Assembly: GCA_001940925.1 (NCBI GenBank)
Contig: MSGZ01000030.1
Location: 1 to 52,524 of the forward strand
Direction: 5' to 3'
Source of the DNA: Ruminococcus sp. Phil11
GTDB taxonomy: Bacteria > Bacillota > Clostridia > Oscillospirales > Ruminococcaceae
DNA length: 52,524 nucleotides
Part shown: positions 16,624 through 25,140 of the stretch, piece by piece
How positions within the stretch are numbered: the first letter of the stretch is position 1
Layout of the letters: each line of letters opens with the position of its first letter
Notes under the pieces: generated by a model
Databases searched by the model: none
The model's input: only the letters and a program-made list of their open reading frames with translations
What the model was told of the DNA's origin: nothing
Program-made: the position numbers and the translations under genes

Positions 16624-17823
16624 TTAGATACTCCGGGAAAGCAGATCTTCGGAGAGGTCGATCAGCATTCGCGCGCGGTTATAGACATTCACCGGCGTTC
16701 CGCTGGCGTCCACATCCGCACTGACGACCGCGCCGCCGCACTTCCGCTGGATCGACGCGTAAATCCCGCGGCCGGCCACATGATTCGCCATGCACCCGAA
16801 CGGCTGGATCGCAAGCACCTTCCTGCACCCGTGCCGGATATAGCCCGCGACCTCCGCGCCGATCAGCCAGCCGTCACCGATCGCGACCTCATGGCTGACA
16901 ATGCCCTTCGCCTCCGCTTTCAGGGTCTGCAGACGGGGCAGCGTGAAAAAGCCCTCCGCTTCCAGCGCGGCGATCATCTCATCCTGCAGATGCGAGAGCA
17001 GCTTCTCCGCAATGCGGTAAACCGCCGCCTCCGCAGGGTTCACCTTCCGCAGATGCGAATCAATGTAGTACAGCACATACCACGACAGGCCGTCCGTGAA
17101 GCTCTCGCAGCCGGACTGCTCCAGAAAATCAACGATATCCCAGTTGCCGAGGCTGCAGTACCGCGTATACAGATCGCCGACAATGCCGATGCGCTGCTTC
17201 TTTTCCGCCGTTCTCGGGATCTCCGCGAATGCCCGCGTGATCTCTTTGAACCGCTGCTTCAATACGGAAATACGCAGATTGCGGAAATCGCGCAGCTCCG
17301 CACCGAGTACGCCGTACCAGTAATCGCGCAGACGCGCCGTATCACCGCGGCGGCGTTCATACGGCCGAACTTGCTGTACCAGCAGCATCAGCAGATCGCC
17401 GTAATACAGGCTGAACAGCGCCCGCCAGACCATTTTCGGCGTGATCGGAAGCTGGTTTCCGTCGTCGATATGCCGCAGATTCATCGTCAGGACGCGCACC
17501 TGCGGATAACCCGCAAGCCGCACCGCCCGGCGGATCAGGTCAGCGTAATTCGAGCCGCGGCAGGCATCACCGACTGTCGGCATCAGCAGCTTCGTATGCT
17601 GCAGATCAAATCTGCCGCTGCGCAGCGCACCGAGCATCTGCCCGGTGTTCAGAATGCACGGATAACACATGTCATTGTGCACCCAGCGCAGACCGAGCTT
17701 CGTCACATCCCGCCGGTTATTCAGAATCACAGGCTGATACTGACACGAATAAAACGCATATTTCATCAGCGGAAAATGCGCGTCCAGCATCGCGGGAATC
17801 AGCAGATTGTCCTTCTGTCTCAT
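16624..17823 (-). CDS. DUF2229-like protein (acyl-CoA dehydratase activase-related domain, stand-alone)
   Basis: 399 residues. It matches, by recognised motifs, the C-terminal DUF2229-type region normally fused to the BcrAD/BadFG ATPase of 2-hydroxyacyl-CoA dehydratase activases: VHNDMCYPCILNTGQMLGAL, PTVGDACRGSNYADLIRRA, LYYGDLLMLL, and near the end SHEVAIGDGWLIGAEVAGYI and AIQPFGCMANHVAGRGI. The conserved cysteines suggest Fe-S or redox function. The ATPase half and any dehydratase partner are absent nearby, so the reaction is unknown. It follows the MBL lipoprotein by 27 bases and is probably the last gene of a minus-strand unit ending at a clear terminator. Confidence 0.75.
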   Translation of the reverse strand: MRQKDNLLIPAMLDAHFPLMKYAFYSCQYQPVILNNRRDVTKLGLRWVHNDMCYPCILNTGQMLGALRSGRFDLQHTKLLMPTVGDACRGSNYADLIRRAVRLAGYPQVRVLTMNLRHIDDGNQLPITPKMVWRALFSLYYGDLLMLLVQQVRPYERRRGDTARLRDYWYGVLGAELRDFRNLRISVLKQRFKEITRAFAEIPRTAEKKQRIGIVGDLYTRYCSLGNWDIVDFLEQSGCESFTDGLSWYVLYYIDSHLRKVNPAEAAVYRIAEKLLSHLQDEMIAALEAEGFFTLPRLQTLKAEAKGIVSHEVAIGDGWLIGAEVAGYIRHGCRKVLAIQPFGCMANHVAGRGIYASIQRKCGGAVVSADVDASGTPVNVYNRARMLIDLSEDLLSRSI

Positions 17824-17850
17824 AAGCTGTCATCTCTCCCGTGCGGAAAA

Positions 17851-18738
17851 TTACCCGGCTGCCGTCTGTGAACAGGTCAGGGTCTTGCCGTCGCTGACGA
17901 CTGTCACATTGCCGTCGCAGGTATAGTATGTCTCAATTTTCCGGTTTTCGAGCGTCTCAACCGTGTTCGGATCGGCATACTCCTTCTCCGAACAGCAGAC
18001 GACCGTATACTTCGGATCAAATGCATCAAGGAATTGTTCCGTTGTGGACAGATAGTTGCCGTGATACGGGAATTTCAGGAAATCGACCTTGCCGAGGCCA
18101 AGTGCCATAATCTCCTGCTGACGCGGCTCCTCTGCGTCACCCGTGAACAGGAACGAGTTTTCGCCGTGCAGCATATACATCACAAGCGAGAAGTCATTTT
18201 CCTCATCACGGCCGTAATTATCTCTTTCCGACGCATAGACCGTGCAGGTAATATCGTCCGGGGCCCAGTCATAGCTTGCGCCGAAATCGAGCTTCGTCAC
18301 CGGCGTTTCGGTCTCCTCGATCTTTTCAACGAAGCTCGTGTACTCGTCGATCCCGGACTCATAATTCGGAACGAGAACCTGCTTGACATTCAGCTTATTG
18401 ATGACACGCGATGCACCGCCGACATGGTCCTTGTCAAAATGCGTAATCAGCAGCAGATCAACGGTATCAATTCCCTGATTCGTCAGAAATTTGTCGATAT
18501 ATTTGCCGTCGCCCTTGTTGCCGGCGTCAATGACTGTCACACTGTTTTCCGTCTGGATGACCAGTGCATCCGCCTTGCCGACATTGAATGCTGTCACCGT
18601 CACATTGCCCGTGACAGCCGGTGCCTCCGGCACAGTGCTGCTGTCCGGTGCTGCTGCGCCGCCCGCACAGCCCGTCAGGGTCAGCACGGTCAGCGCTGAA
18701 AACAGTGCGGCTGTTTTTTTCAGAATGGAATGCTTCAT
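17851..18738 (-). CDS. MBL-fold hydrolase lipoprotein (ComEC C-terminal-like)
   Basis: 295 residues from the ATG at 18738, chosen because GGGAGGT lies seven bases upstream; longer in-frame starts have none. A lipoprotein signal peptide ends in the lipobox LTLTGC (Cys about residue 22), followed by an Ala/Pro/Ser linker. The metallo-beta-lactamase domain then starts VTAFNVGKADALVIQTEN, with VIDAGN, LLITHFDKDHVGG (metal-binding HxxxDH) and FLFTGDAEEPRQQ. This is the pattern of stand-alone relatives of the ComEC nuclease domain, often phosphodiesterases or DNases. It would be anchored outside the cell. Substrate unknown. Confidence 0.8.
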   Translation of the reverse strand: MKHSILKKTAALFSALTVLTLTGCAGGAAAPDSSTVPEAPAVTGNVTVTAFNVGKADALVIQTENSVTVIDAGNKGDGKYIDKFLTNQGIDTVDLLLITHFDKDHVGGASRVINKLNVKQVLVPNYESGIDEYTSFVEKIEETETPVTKLDFGASYDWAPDDITCTVYASERDNYGRDEENDFSLVMYMLHGENSFLFTGDAEEPRQQEIMALGLGKVDFLKFPYHGNYLSTTEQFLDAFDPKYTVVCCSEKEYADPNTVETLENRKIETYYTCDGNVTVVSDGKTLTCSQTAAG

Positions 18739-18869
18739 GGCAGATACCTCCCCATTGTATGTTGCCCCCATCATACCAAATAAAACTGAAAATAAAATGA
18801 AAAGAAGATGATAATATCGGCAGCAAAGGATACCGGCATCGCCGCTGTTCTCCCGGCTTCTTTTTCTGT

Positions 18870-19664
18870 TCACTTTTTTACTGTCATGACCGTGACGGCC
18901 GCATAATGCTGAATGTCAAAAGCATCCGGCGCGATGCGGTCAAGCATTGCGCGGTGATCCTGTTCCCATGCCGCCAGCTTTTCCGCATCCAGCGAAGCAC
19001 CGACGCCTCTGCAGGCGCGCATTCTGCCGTGCCACGCGGCCTTCGTGAAATGCACCGGCAGATCGTACATTTCCTGCGCGGTAATCTCAAACCACTGACC
19101 GGCTTCCTCCGGCGGAACGATCAGATGCCGCCGGTCGCCGCCGCCTGTCCATGACGGGTTGTATTTCAGCACGAGCTTTTCCGACGCGTCCGCAATTTTG
19201 TCCTCATCCGCGAGCCAGCCCATATACAGCAGGACGAGCCTTCCGCCGGGCTTTAACATCCGCGCAATGTTCGGATATGCCTTTGCCGGGTCAAAATACC
19301 AGTAGCACTGGCAGGCCGTCACGACGTCAAAGCTCTGATCGGGATAGTCCGTCGTTTCCGCAGATGCTGCGCGGAAATCAATATCCATGCCCGCCGCTGC
19401 CGCAAGCTGCTTCGCCTGTTCGATCTGCTCCGGGGAGATGTCCGTGCCGCACCATTTTGCACCGTAACGGTACAGATTGCGCGGCAGCACGCCCGTTCCC
19501 GTGCCGAGATCGAGCACCGACTGCCCCTTGACGCAGAGCCCCCGCTTCACAAGATTATCATAGAATTCTGCGGGATAAATGTCACGGAATTTTGCGTAAT
19601 CCTCCGATGTTCTGCCCCAGTCAAATGCTTTTCCGCCGTCAATGTTATCCTTGATAATATTCAT
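18870..19664 (-). CDS. Class I SAM-dependent methyltransferase
   Basis: 264 residues. The Rossmann fold opens at SVLDLGTGTGVLPRNL (motif I, about residues 49-64), with GTDISPEQIEQA binding the SAM ribose, FDVVTACQCYWYFD (motif IV) and MLKPGGRLVLLYMGW (motif VI). It resembles the Methyltransf_11/25 group acting on small molecules; the substrate cannot be told. An AGGAG precedes the ATG, which overlaps the upstream pdp stop as ATGA, so it is translationally coupled to nucleoside phosphorolysis. A gap of 131 bases separates it from the next gene. Confidence 0.88.
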   Translation of the reverse strand: MNIIKDNIDGGKAFDWGRTSEDYAKFRDIYPAEFYDNLVKRGLCVKGQSVLDLGTGTGVLPRNLYRYGAKWCGTDISPEQIEQAKQLAAAAGMDIDFRAASAETTDYPDQSFDVVTACQCYWYFDPAKAYPNIARMLKPGGRLVLLYMGWLADEDKIADASEKLVLKYNPSWTGGGDRRHLIVPPEEAGQWFEITAQEMYDLPVHFTKAAWHGRMRACRGVGASLDAEKLAAWEQDHRAMLDRIAPDAFDIQHYAAVTVMTVKK

Positions 19665-20983
19665 GTATCTGCTCCTGTTCTGAGTGTTTCGCGGATCAGC
19701 GGCCGTTCCTCCGGCTTCTGCACCGCGACCGTGATCGCTGCGCGCAGCTTTGCCTCTGCCTCGTCCAGCTGCGATTCCTTGTCTGCGTACATCGTCAGCA
19801 GCGGACTTCCCTTGCGGACCTCATCACCGTATTGTACATGCAGGCGGATGCCCGCGCCGAAGTCGATGCTGTCTTTTTTCGTCATGCGTCCCGCACCGAG
19901 CAGCACGGACGCTCTGCCGATCTCCTCGCTCTGCATCCCGGCGATCCATCCGGATTCCGTCGCCGTCAGCGTCCGCTCGCAGCGCGAAAGCTTCAGTTTC
20001 TCCGGGTGCCGGACGACAGAAGCGTCGCCGCCCTGTGCGCCGATCATCCTTGCAAAGCGGTCGGCCGCCGCACCGGTCTCCACAATTTCCTGCGCCATGC
20101 TGCGGCAATGTGCCGCATCGCCCATGCCTGCCATATACAGCAGCTCCCCTGCCAGCGTCAGACAGAACTGTCCGAGCTCACAGTCAATGCTGCCGTTCAG
20201 CACCCCGATTGCTTCCCGCACCTCCAGTGCGTTGCCGATGCACATGCCGAGCGGTCGGTCCATGTCGGTCAGGACGGCGGTGCAGTCCCTGCCGTCCGCC
20301 TTTGCCGCGGCCAGCATCAGACGCGCCAGTTCCCGCGCATCTGCGTCATTTTTCATAAATGCGCCGCTGCCGACCTTCACATCCAGCAGAATGTGGTCTG
20401 CGCCGGTCGCGAGCTTCTTGCTCATGATGCTCGCGCAGATCAGCGGGATACTGTCCACGGTCTCCGTGACGTCGCGCAGCGCATACAGCTTTTTGTCCGC
20501 CGGTGCAAGATCGCCGGTCTGCATCGCGACTGCGCAGCGGATCTCACGCACCTGCTTCAGAAATGCATCCGGAGCAAGTGCCGTATTGAAGCCGGGAATG
20601 CTCTCCAGCTTGTCGATCGTGCCGCCGGTATGCCCGAGACCGCGCCCTGACATCTTCGGCATATACACGCCGCAGGACGCGACGATCGGCGCAAGGATCA
20701 GCGTGGTCTTGTCCCCGACCCCGCCTGTGCTGTGCTTATCCGCGACCGGGCCGTCCAGATCCCAGTGCATCGTCTGGCCGGAATCGCGCATCGCCATCGT
20801 CAGCGCGGCGGTCTCCGCGTCGGTCAGTCCCTGAAAGCAGACCGCCATCAGCCATGCGGCAAGCTGATACTCCTCGATCAGCGGTTCCTTTGTGATGCCG
20901 CGCACCAGCTCTTTGATTTCCGCATTCGTCAGCGGCTGTCTGTTCTTGGTTTTGCGGATACATTCGGTAATATGAAATGCCAT
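19661..20983 (-). CDS. pdp: Pyrimidine-nucleoside phosphorylase
   Basis: 440 residues, matching the 430-440 of Pdp/DeoA. It cleaves uridine, thymidine and deoxyuridine with phosphate to base and (deoxy)ribose-1-phosphate for nucleoside salvage. Signatures are DGPVADKHSTGGVGDKTTL (phosphate site), MPKMSGRGLGHTGGTIDKLE, SIMSKKLATGADHILLDVKV (base and substrate contacts) and a C-terminal biotinyl-like domain with FGAGIRLHVQYGDEVRKGSP. The ATG at 20983 follows GGAGG by six bases; an earlier in-frame start lacks a site. It shares ATGA with the methyltransferase. An inverted repeat of 10-base arms lies in its leader. Confidence 0.95.
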   Translation of the reverse strand: MAFHITECIRKTKNRQPLTNAEIKELVRGITKEPLIEEYQLAAWLMAVCFQGLTDAETAALTMAMRDSGQTMHWDLDGPVADKHSTGGVGDKTTLILAPIVASCGVYMPKMSGRGLGHTGGTIDKLESIPGFNTALAPDAFLKQVREIRCAVAMQTGDLAPADKKLYALRDVTETVDSIPLICASIMSKKLATGADHILLDVKVGSGAFMKNDADARELARLMLAAAKADGRDCTAVLTDMDRPLGMCIGNALEVREAIGVLNGSIDCELGQFCLTLAGELLYMAGMGDAAHCRSMAQEIVETGAAADRFARMIGAQGGDASVVRHPEKLKLSRCERTLTATESGWIAGMQSEEIGRASVLLGAGRMTKKDSIDFGAGIRLHVQYGDEVRKGSPLLTMYADKESQLDEAEAKLRAAITVAVQKPEERPLIRETLRTGADT

Positions 20984-21007
20984 ATCCGGCCTCCGTTCTG
21001 ATACGAT

Positions 21008-21040
21008 ATCAGCCTGAAAGCGCGCGGCTCTCAGGCTGAT
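21008..21040 (-). promoter_or_regulatory. Intercistronic hairpin before pdp
   Basis: ATCAGCCTGA (21008-21017) and TCAGGCTGAT (21031-21040) form a 10-base stem around a GC-rich loop, between the Cys4/coiled-coil gene and pdp. There is no T-run on the minus strand. On the plus strand a TTTTTT follows eight bases later but no gene precedes it, so a partial terminator or mRNA-processing hairpin is possible. Confidence 0.45.
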
Positions 21041-21078
21041 TCCGTCTTTTTTCAATCCCTCTTTATTTCATGATGCCC

Positions 21079-21840
21079 TTACATATTGCTCAGTGTTCCG
21101 AGATCCGGTGCGCTCAGATCCGGTGCAGCGTTTTCAGGCTTTGCAGCCTCCTGAACCGGCGGCACATATTCGCCTGCGGACTCTGCCATTGCCGCCAGAG
21201 ACGCAAGGTCTCCGCCGTTCATGACAGGCGTCGTCGGACGGGTCGGTGCCTGCGGGGCAGCCGGTGTCCGCACGGAAGTCTGCGGGGTCACGGGCGGGAC
21301 ATTGACTGTCGTCGTTGTCTGTGCGGCAGGTCTTGCGGCCTGCGGTGCCGTCACGGCCGGCTTAGCGGCAGCCGCTGCGTTCTTTGCAGCCTGCTCCGCC
21401 AGCTTTGCAGCTTCAGCGGTCTTTTTGGCAGCATCTGCCTCCGCCTTTCTGCGGATCGCTGCGGCTTCCTCCTCTGCCTTTCTGCGGATCGCATCCGCCT
21501 CGGCCTTGGCCTTCGCCGTCATCTCGGCAGCAGCCTGCTTGACCTCTGCAACTGCCTGCTGCTCTGCAGCTTCCTTCTGCTTTTTGATCTCGTCGAAATC
21601 CTTTTCCTCGTAATCGCCTTCCAGCCAGCCGACACGCTCAAGCTGCTTGACCGGGATACGCTTCAGCGGGGAATACAGGAATTTCGGGCAATGATAGCCT
21701 GCATCGACCAAACCTTTTTTCGTACACAGCACCTTATTGCCGTCTTTGGAGCGGTTGCCGTAATCGCAGTATTCACATTTCGGCTCAATCGCTTTTCCAA
21801 AGTACTTTCCGCCCTTGGAGAATACATCAAAAAGTCCCAT
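21079..21840 (-). CDS. Cys4 zinc-finger-like protein with Ala/Lys coiled coil
   Basis: 253 residues; family not recognised. The N-terminus begins MGLFDVFSKGGKYFGKAIE and contains CEYCDYG, VLCTKKG and YHCPKF (about residues 22-52), probably one Cys4 metal site. From about residue 80 to 160 there is a long helix with EAAAIRRKAEADAAKK-type repeats (coiled coil), then a Pro/Thr/Ala-rich disordered tail to the end (PPVTPQTSVRTPAAP). No signal peptide or membrane span is present. It is the first gene after a good promoter, upstream of pdp. It may be a cytosolic scaffold; no function is claimed. Confidence 0.7.
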   Translation of the reverse strand: MGLFDVFSKGGKYFGKAIEPKCEYCDYGNRSKDGNKVLCTKKGLVDAGYHCPKFLYSPLKRIPVKQLERVGWLEGDYEEKDFDEIKKQKEAAEQQAVAEVKQAAAEMTAKAKAEADAIRRKAEEEAAAIRRKAEADAAKKTAEAAKLAEQAAKNAAAAAKPAVTAPQAARPAAQTTTTVNVPPVTPQTSVRTPAAPQAPTRPTTPVMNGGDLASLAAMAESAGEYVPPVQEAAKPENAAPDLSAPDLGTLSNM

Positions 21841-21912
21841 TACTATTCACCTCGTTCAGCCGGCAGACCGCAGAATCCGGCTGACTCTGCGTATATGCCT
21901 GTGATTTTCTCC

Positions 21913-21941
21913 ATTATAACATATTTTTTTCGGTTTGTCTA
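21913..21941 (-). promoter_or_regulatory. Promoter of the Cys4/coiled-coil gene
   Basis: On the minus strand TAGACA (21936-21941), 17 bases, TATAAT (21913-21918), about 70 bases before the start. Confidence 0.75.
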
Positions 21942-23003
21942 GTCCTTTTTTATAAGAAATGGAAATCCTGTGCAAATAATCAGCAGGGCGGGCAGCACCG
22001 AGCCGCTGCCGGAAACAGCCGTCCGCGGTGCAAATACGGCGGCGGTCTCCGGCAGAATATGCAGCGGCGCGGCGGCATACAGCAGCAAGAAAGTCAGAAT
22101 TGCCGCAAAAATACGCATGAAAAGCATCGTCCGCATACGGCAGTTTCCCTGCCCGACCGCCTGACACTGCAGCATCACGCAGAGCCCGCCGAAGGATAAC
22201 AGCGCGCCGGTCAGGGAGAGCAGCAGACGGTAGGATAACCCGCAGCGGAACAGCACCGGAAGCTGCGTCACATCCAGAATACAGGAAAACACGGCGCGGG
22301 CGGTCTGCGCATTGACCCCGAACAGGCCGCCGAGCCGGACTGCCGCGGACGTTATGCCGAGCAGGTCGCAGAGTGCGCCCACGACACCGAACAGCAGCAC
22401 CATACCGCAGATCTGCGACATGGTCTTCATGGTGCCGGATGCCGTATCCGGCAGCATTTCCGCGGAAAAATGCAGCTGCACGGGCGGGCGCGGCGGCGTA
22501 TGCGGGATCCTGCGGCGCGTCAGCAGCGCAAGCAGCAGGTTCGAGAGGATACACGCGCCGAGAAGCATCCAGCCGGCAAAGGCGTCCCCGAACAGCGTCC
22601 CGCCCGCAAATCCGACCGCGAATGCGGGGCCGCAGCCGTAGCAAAGTGCGCAGAGACGCTCCGTGCTACGGTCCCGCGCGGGCAGATCGCGCAGCAGCAG
22701 CGAACCGACCGGATAGCCTGCAAGCTGGCTGACTGCGAATACCGCAAGCCTGTCCGAAGGGATGCCGAGCAGATCAGCCGTCCGCTTACAGCCCGCGCCG
22801 AGCCGCTCTGCCGCGCCGGTCTCCCGCAGGAGCAAAGCCGCCGCCGTGCAGCCGTAGAGCGCAGGGATCAGCGTTTGCAGGCAGAGCGTGACGCGTTCCC
22901 GCAGAATATCTGCGGCCGCTGCGCCGTTCTGTGCAAGCAGGATCAGCAAAATCAGCAGCAGCAGGCCGATCGCCGCGCCGCTGCGTTTCCGGATCAGTTC
23001 CAT
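21939..23003 (-). CDS. YlbJ-like integral membrane protein (sporulation-associated Gate domain)
   Basis: 354 residues with eight or so membrane spans. The N-terminal span AIGLLLLILLILLAQNG precedes LCLQTLIPALYGCTAAALLL. The characteristic SQLAGYPVGSLLLRDL and LCYGCGPAFAVGFAGGTLFG recall the nucleoside-recognition (Gate) fold of YlbJ/SpoVV-type proteins that move small molecules across spore membranes. The ATG at 23003 follows a GGGGG run. It is divergent from yqfC, 72 bases away, and two sporulation genes lie next door on the other strand. Transport substrate unknown; dipicolinate is the SpoVV precedent, not shown here. Confidence 0.75.
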   Translation of the reverse strand: MELIRKRSGAAIGLLLLILLILLAQNGAAAADILRERVTLCLQTLIPALYGCTAAALLLRETGAAERLGAGCKRTADLLGIPSDRLAVFAVSQLAGYPVGSLLLRDLPARDRSTERLCALCYGCGPAFAVGFAGGTLFGDAFAGWMLLGACILSNLLLALLTRRRIPHTPPRPPVQLHFSAEMLPDTASGTMKTMSQICGMVLLFGVVGALCDLLGITSAAVRLGGLFGVNAQTARAVFSCILDVTQLPVLFRCGLSYRLLLSLTGALLSFGGLCVMLQCQAVGQGNCRMRTMLFMRIFAAILTFLLLYAAAPLHILPETAAVFAPRTAVSGSGSVLPALLIICTGFPFLIKKD

Positions 23004-23075
23004 GAATACGCCCCCGTTCTGTTTCCGGTATATGCGGAATATGATTCCTTTGAGAACCGAAGGGAGCGTGATTTC

Positions 23076-23303
23076 ATGCGGATGCCGCTGTTTGACGACC
23101 GCATTGAGCTTTGCGGCAATACGGATATTTTCTTTGACCGGTGCAGACGGCTGCTCGAATGCAGCGAGATGCTCGTGCTCGTTGAAATCGGCGGGCACAG
23201 GGTCGCCGTCTGGGGACACGGGCTGACCGCGTCCGATTACGCCGACGGCGGTCTCCATGTCTCCGGCCGCATCTGCGCCCTCGAATACGACGGAGGGCTG
23301 TAG
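23076..23303 (+). CDS. yqfC: Sporulation protein YqfC
   Basis: 75 residues: MRMPLFDDRIELCGNTDIFF, then RRLLECSEMLVLVEIGGHRV and a C-terminal SGRICALEY strand. This is the YabP/YqfC fold (small all-beta protein), somewhat shorter than the roughly 90 of Bacillus because the N-terminal extension is missing. In Bacillus YqfC is made in the sporulating mother cell with YqfD; its molecular function is not settled. GGGAG lies nine bases before the ATG. It stands at the head of the yqfC-yqfD-phoH-ybeY-era order, but here a repeat cluster of about 400 bases separates it from yqfD. Confidence 0.8.
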   Translation: MRMPLFDDRIELCGNTDIFFDRCRRLLECSEMLVLVEIGGHRVAVWGHGLTASDYADGGLHVSGRICALEYDGGL

Positions 23304-23325
23304 CGGTGCCTCCGGCGGATCAATA

Positions 23326-23376
23326 ATGGGGCTCCGCCCCAAACCCAGCTGGGGACATTGTCCCCAGACCCCATTT
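23326..23376. repeat. Cluster D, first module (CATTGTCCCC hairpin)
   Basis: An AATGGGGCTCC...AGACCCCATT unit containing GGGGCTCCGCCCC and TGGGGACA-TTGTCCCCA. It is nearly identical to 37540-37590 in the lon leader and related to 16507-16620. It begins 22 bases after the yqfC stop. Confidence 0.75.
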
Positions 23377-23414
23377 TGTGGATAAAGGGGGGCGTAACCG
23401 GTCAGGCAAAAATA

Positions 23415-23700
23415 AAAGTTTCGCTCAAGCCTTTTCAAAGGCTTGCAGGTCAAGGGCGGAGCCCTTGTCGCGCTCCGCAGAGCGCGAAATTCCCCTATCG
23501 TCAGGCGCACTGCAGGGGTGAATCATAAAAACGCTCCGTGGGAGCGTTTTTATGAGAGGGGGGCGCCGTAAGAGAGTGCCTCCCTAGGCGGATTGCAAAG
23601 CAATCCGCAGCACCCGCAGCACGTAGGAGTGACGCAGTCGCGACGAGTGACCGGGCATTCAGGTTTCCAAAGGGCGGGAGCCCTTTGGGTCGGCAGTGCC
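23415..23700. repeat. Mosaic hairpin-repeat cluster D (inside yqfC-yqfD)
   Basis: 23415-23495 matches the block in B and, inverted, in C (AAGCCTTTT/AAAAGGCTT, GGGCGGAGCCC, GCGCTCCGCAGAGCGC). Then come AAAACGCTCC/GGAGCGTTTT (about 23529-23551, also in C), GTAAGAGAGTGCCTCCC (like B), GCGGATTGC/GCAATCCGC (about 23588-23607, like A), CCCGCAGCACGTAGGAG (like A), and CCAAAGGGC/GCCCTTTGG (23667-23688, like A and C). 23701-23818 holds no recognisable gene. Confidence 0.8.
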
Positions 23701-23818
23701 GACCGCCGTTTCCCTCCGGAAACATTTCACGGATGCCTCCCGGCATTCGCAATTCACACCGCGAAAGCGGCTTCTGTATATATCCTGCGCCCGACATGAA
23801 AGCACTCAGGAGGTTCCT

Positions 23819-24970
23819 ATGGCCGTTATCAGCTTTTCGGCGTCCGGCGGGCGGCTTTCTGCGTTCCGCGATGCAATGCGGTTCCGCGGGATCGCCTGCA
23901 AACATCAGCAGATCCGCGGCAGTGTGTTCTATGCCGATACCGCTGCAAAAAACGAAAAACGGCTCTCCGCACTCGCGGACGAATACCGCATCACGCTCGA
24001 AATCACCGAACGGCGCGGACTCCGCTTTCCGCTGATGCCCTACCGCAGACGGTACGGCTTTGCCGCGGGACTGCTCTGCGGCGGGCTTCTGCTTTACACC
24101 TGCGGCGCGACCGTCCGCGAAATCTGCATCACCGGGAACGGCCGCATCCCCGAATCCGAGCTGCGCGCCGCGCTCAGAAGTCTCGGCGTCAAAGAGGGCG
24201 TGCCGTTCCGCAGCATACAGTATAACTGGCTCGAACAGCGGATGCGCCTTGCCGTCAGCGACATCGAATGGATCACCGTGCGGCAGGAGGGCGGCAGGCT
24301 CATCGTCGATCTGACCGAGGAAACGCCCCCGCCGGATATGAAGCACGACCGGATGCCCTGCAACATCATTGCAGATGTGCCCGCAGAGATCGTCAGCATG
24401 AACGTGCGATGCGGCTTTCCGCGCGTGAAGGCCGGCGATCTCGTCAGACCCGGCGACCTGCTCATTTCCGGCGTGCAGACCGATCTTAGCGGCATCTGCC
24501 GCTGTTACCATGCCGACGGCACCGTCACCGCACGCTATCCCGCAGTGTTCACCAAAGAGCAGCCGTTCGTCGCGGAGCTGCCCGTCAGCAGCGAAGTCAG
24601 AACACAGACTTTGCTCGAAGTCCTCGGGCAGGAGCTGCCGCTCGGCATTGGATTCCGCGTGCCGGATGCGCCGCTCACCCGCTGCGATGAGACCCGTACC
24701 CCGCTGATCCTGTTCGGAAAGCGGCTGCCCTTCCAGCTGATACACAGAATCTATACCGTGCAGGACACCGCCGTCACCGTCTTTTCCGAGGAGGAAGCAA
24801 GGGCTCTGCTGGAGGAATCCGCTGTGCGCTTTGAGCACAATTTCCATGCAAATGATATAATTATCAGCAGAGATGAAAAATTTAACCGGACAGATTTGGG
24901 CATTATGCTGAAAATCAACTATGTTTTTGAAGGGGTTATCGGGAAAACAAGTGAAATTTTTGTGAAATAA
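23819..24970 (+). CDS. yqfD: Sporulation protein YqfD
   Basis: 383 residues. An N-terminal domain (residues 1-80) is followed by a basic membrane-proximal RRRYGF and a single span (AAGLLCGGLLLYTCGATV). After it comes a POTRA/FtsQ-like domain starting VREICITGNGRIPESELRAA, then ERMRLAVSDIEWITVRQEG-type strands and a long beta-rich outside part with KAGDLVRPGDLLISG. This is the stage IV protein YqfD architecture and length. YqfD is a mother-cell membrane protein needed for forespore development. AGGAGG with five-base spacing fixes the ATG at 23819. It is followed by a promoter for the phoH operon. Confidence 0.85.
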   Translation: MAVISFSASGGRLSAFRDAMRFRGIACKHQQIRGSVFYADTAAKNEKRLSALADEYRITLEITERRGLRFPLMPYRRRYGFAAGLLCGGLLLYTCGATVREICITGNGRIPESELRAALRSLGVKEGVPFRSIQYNWLEQRMRLAVSDIEWITVRQEGGRLIVDLTEETPPPDMKHDRMPCNIIADVPAEIVSMNVRCGFPRVKAGDLVRPGDLLISGVQTDLSGICRCYHADGTVTARYPAVFTKEQPFVAELPVSSEVRTQTLLEVLGQELPLGIGFRVPDAPLTRCDETRTPLILFGKRLPFQLIHRIYTVQDTAVTVFSEEEARALLEESAVRFEHNFHANDIIISRDEKFNRTDLGIMLKINYVFEGVIGKTSEIFVK

Positions 24971-24981
24971 TCCTAAAACTA

Positions 24982-25010
24982 TTCCATTTTACGCCCGTTT
25001 GTGGTATAAT
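24982..25010 (+). promoter_or_regulatory. Promoter of phoH-ybeY-era
   Basis: TATAAT (25005-25010) with GTGG before it; the -35 region 17 bases upstream is TTCCAT (24982-24987), a weak match. The leader is about 125 bases. No other feature was seen in 24971-25140. Confidence 0.55.
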
Positions 25011-25140
25011 GGAAATAGTTTTCGGGGGATTCGTGCGCGATGTTGAAAATCTTACGCAGCCTTTCCCGGGACATACTGCCGCCGCCCGGTTACGGGCTGC
25101 GCAGAATCGCTACTGCAAAGGAGCTTACACTGAAAGTCGA

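Noticed and set aside
25009..25140. N-terminal extension of PhoH to 25009
   Set aside because: It would start inside the promoter -10 element and the extra residues do not resemble the family; the start at 25141 is preferred despite a distant ribosome site.
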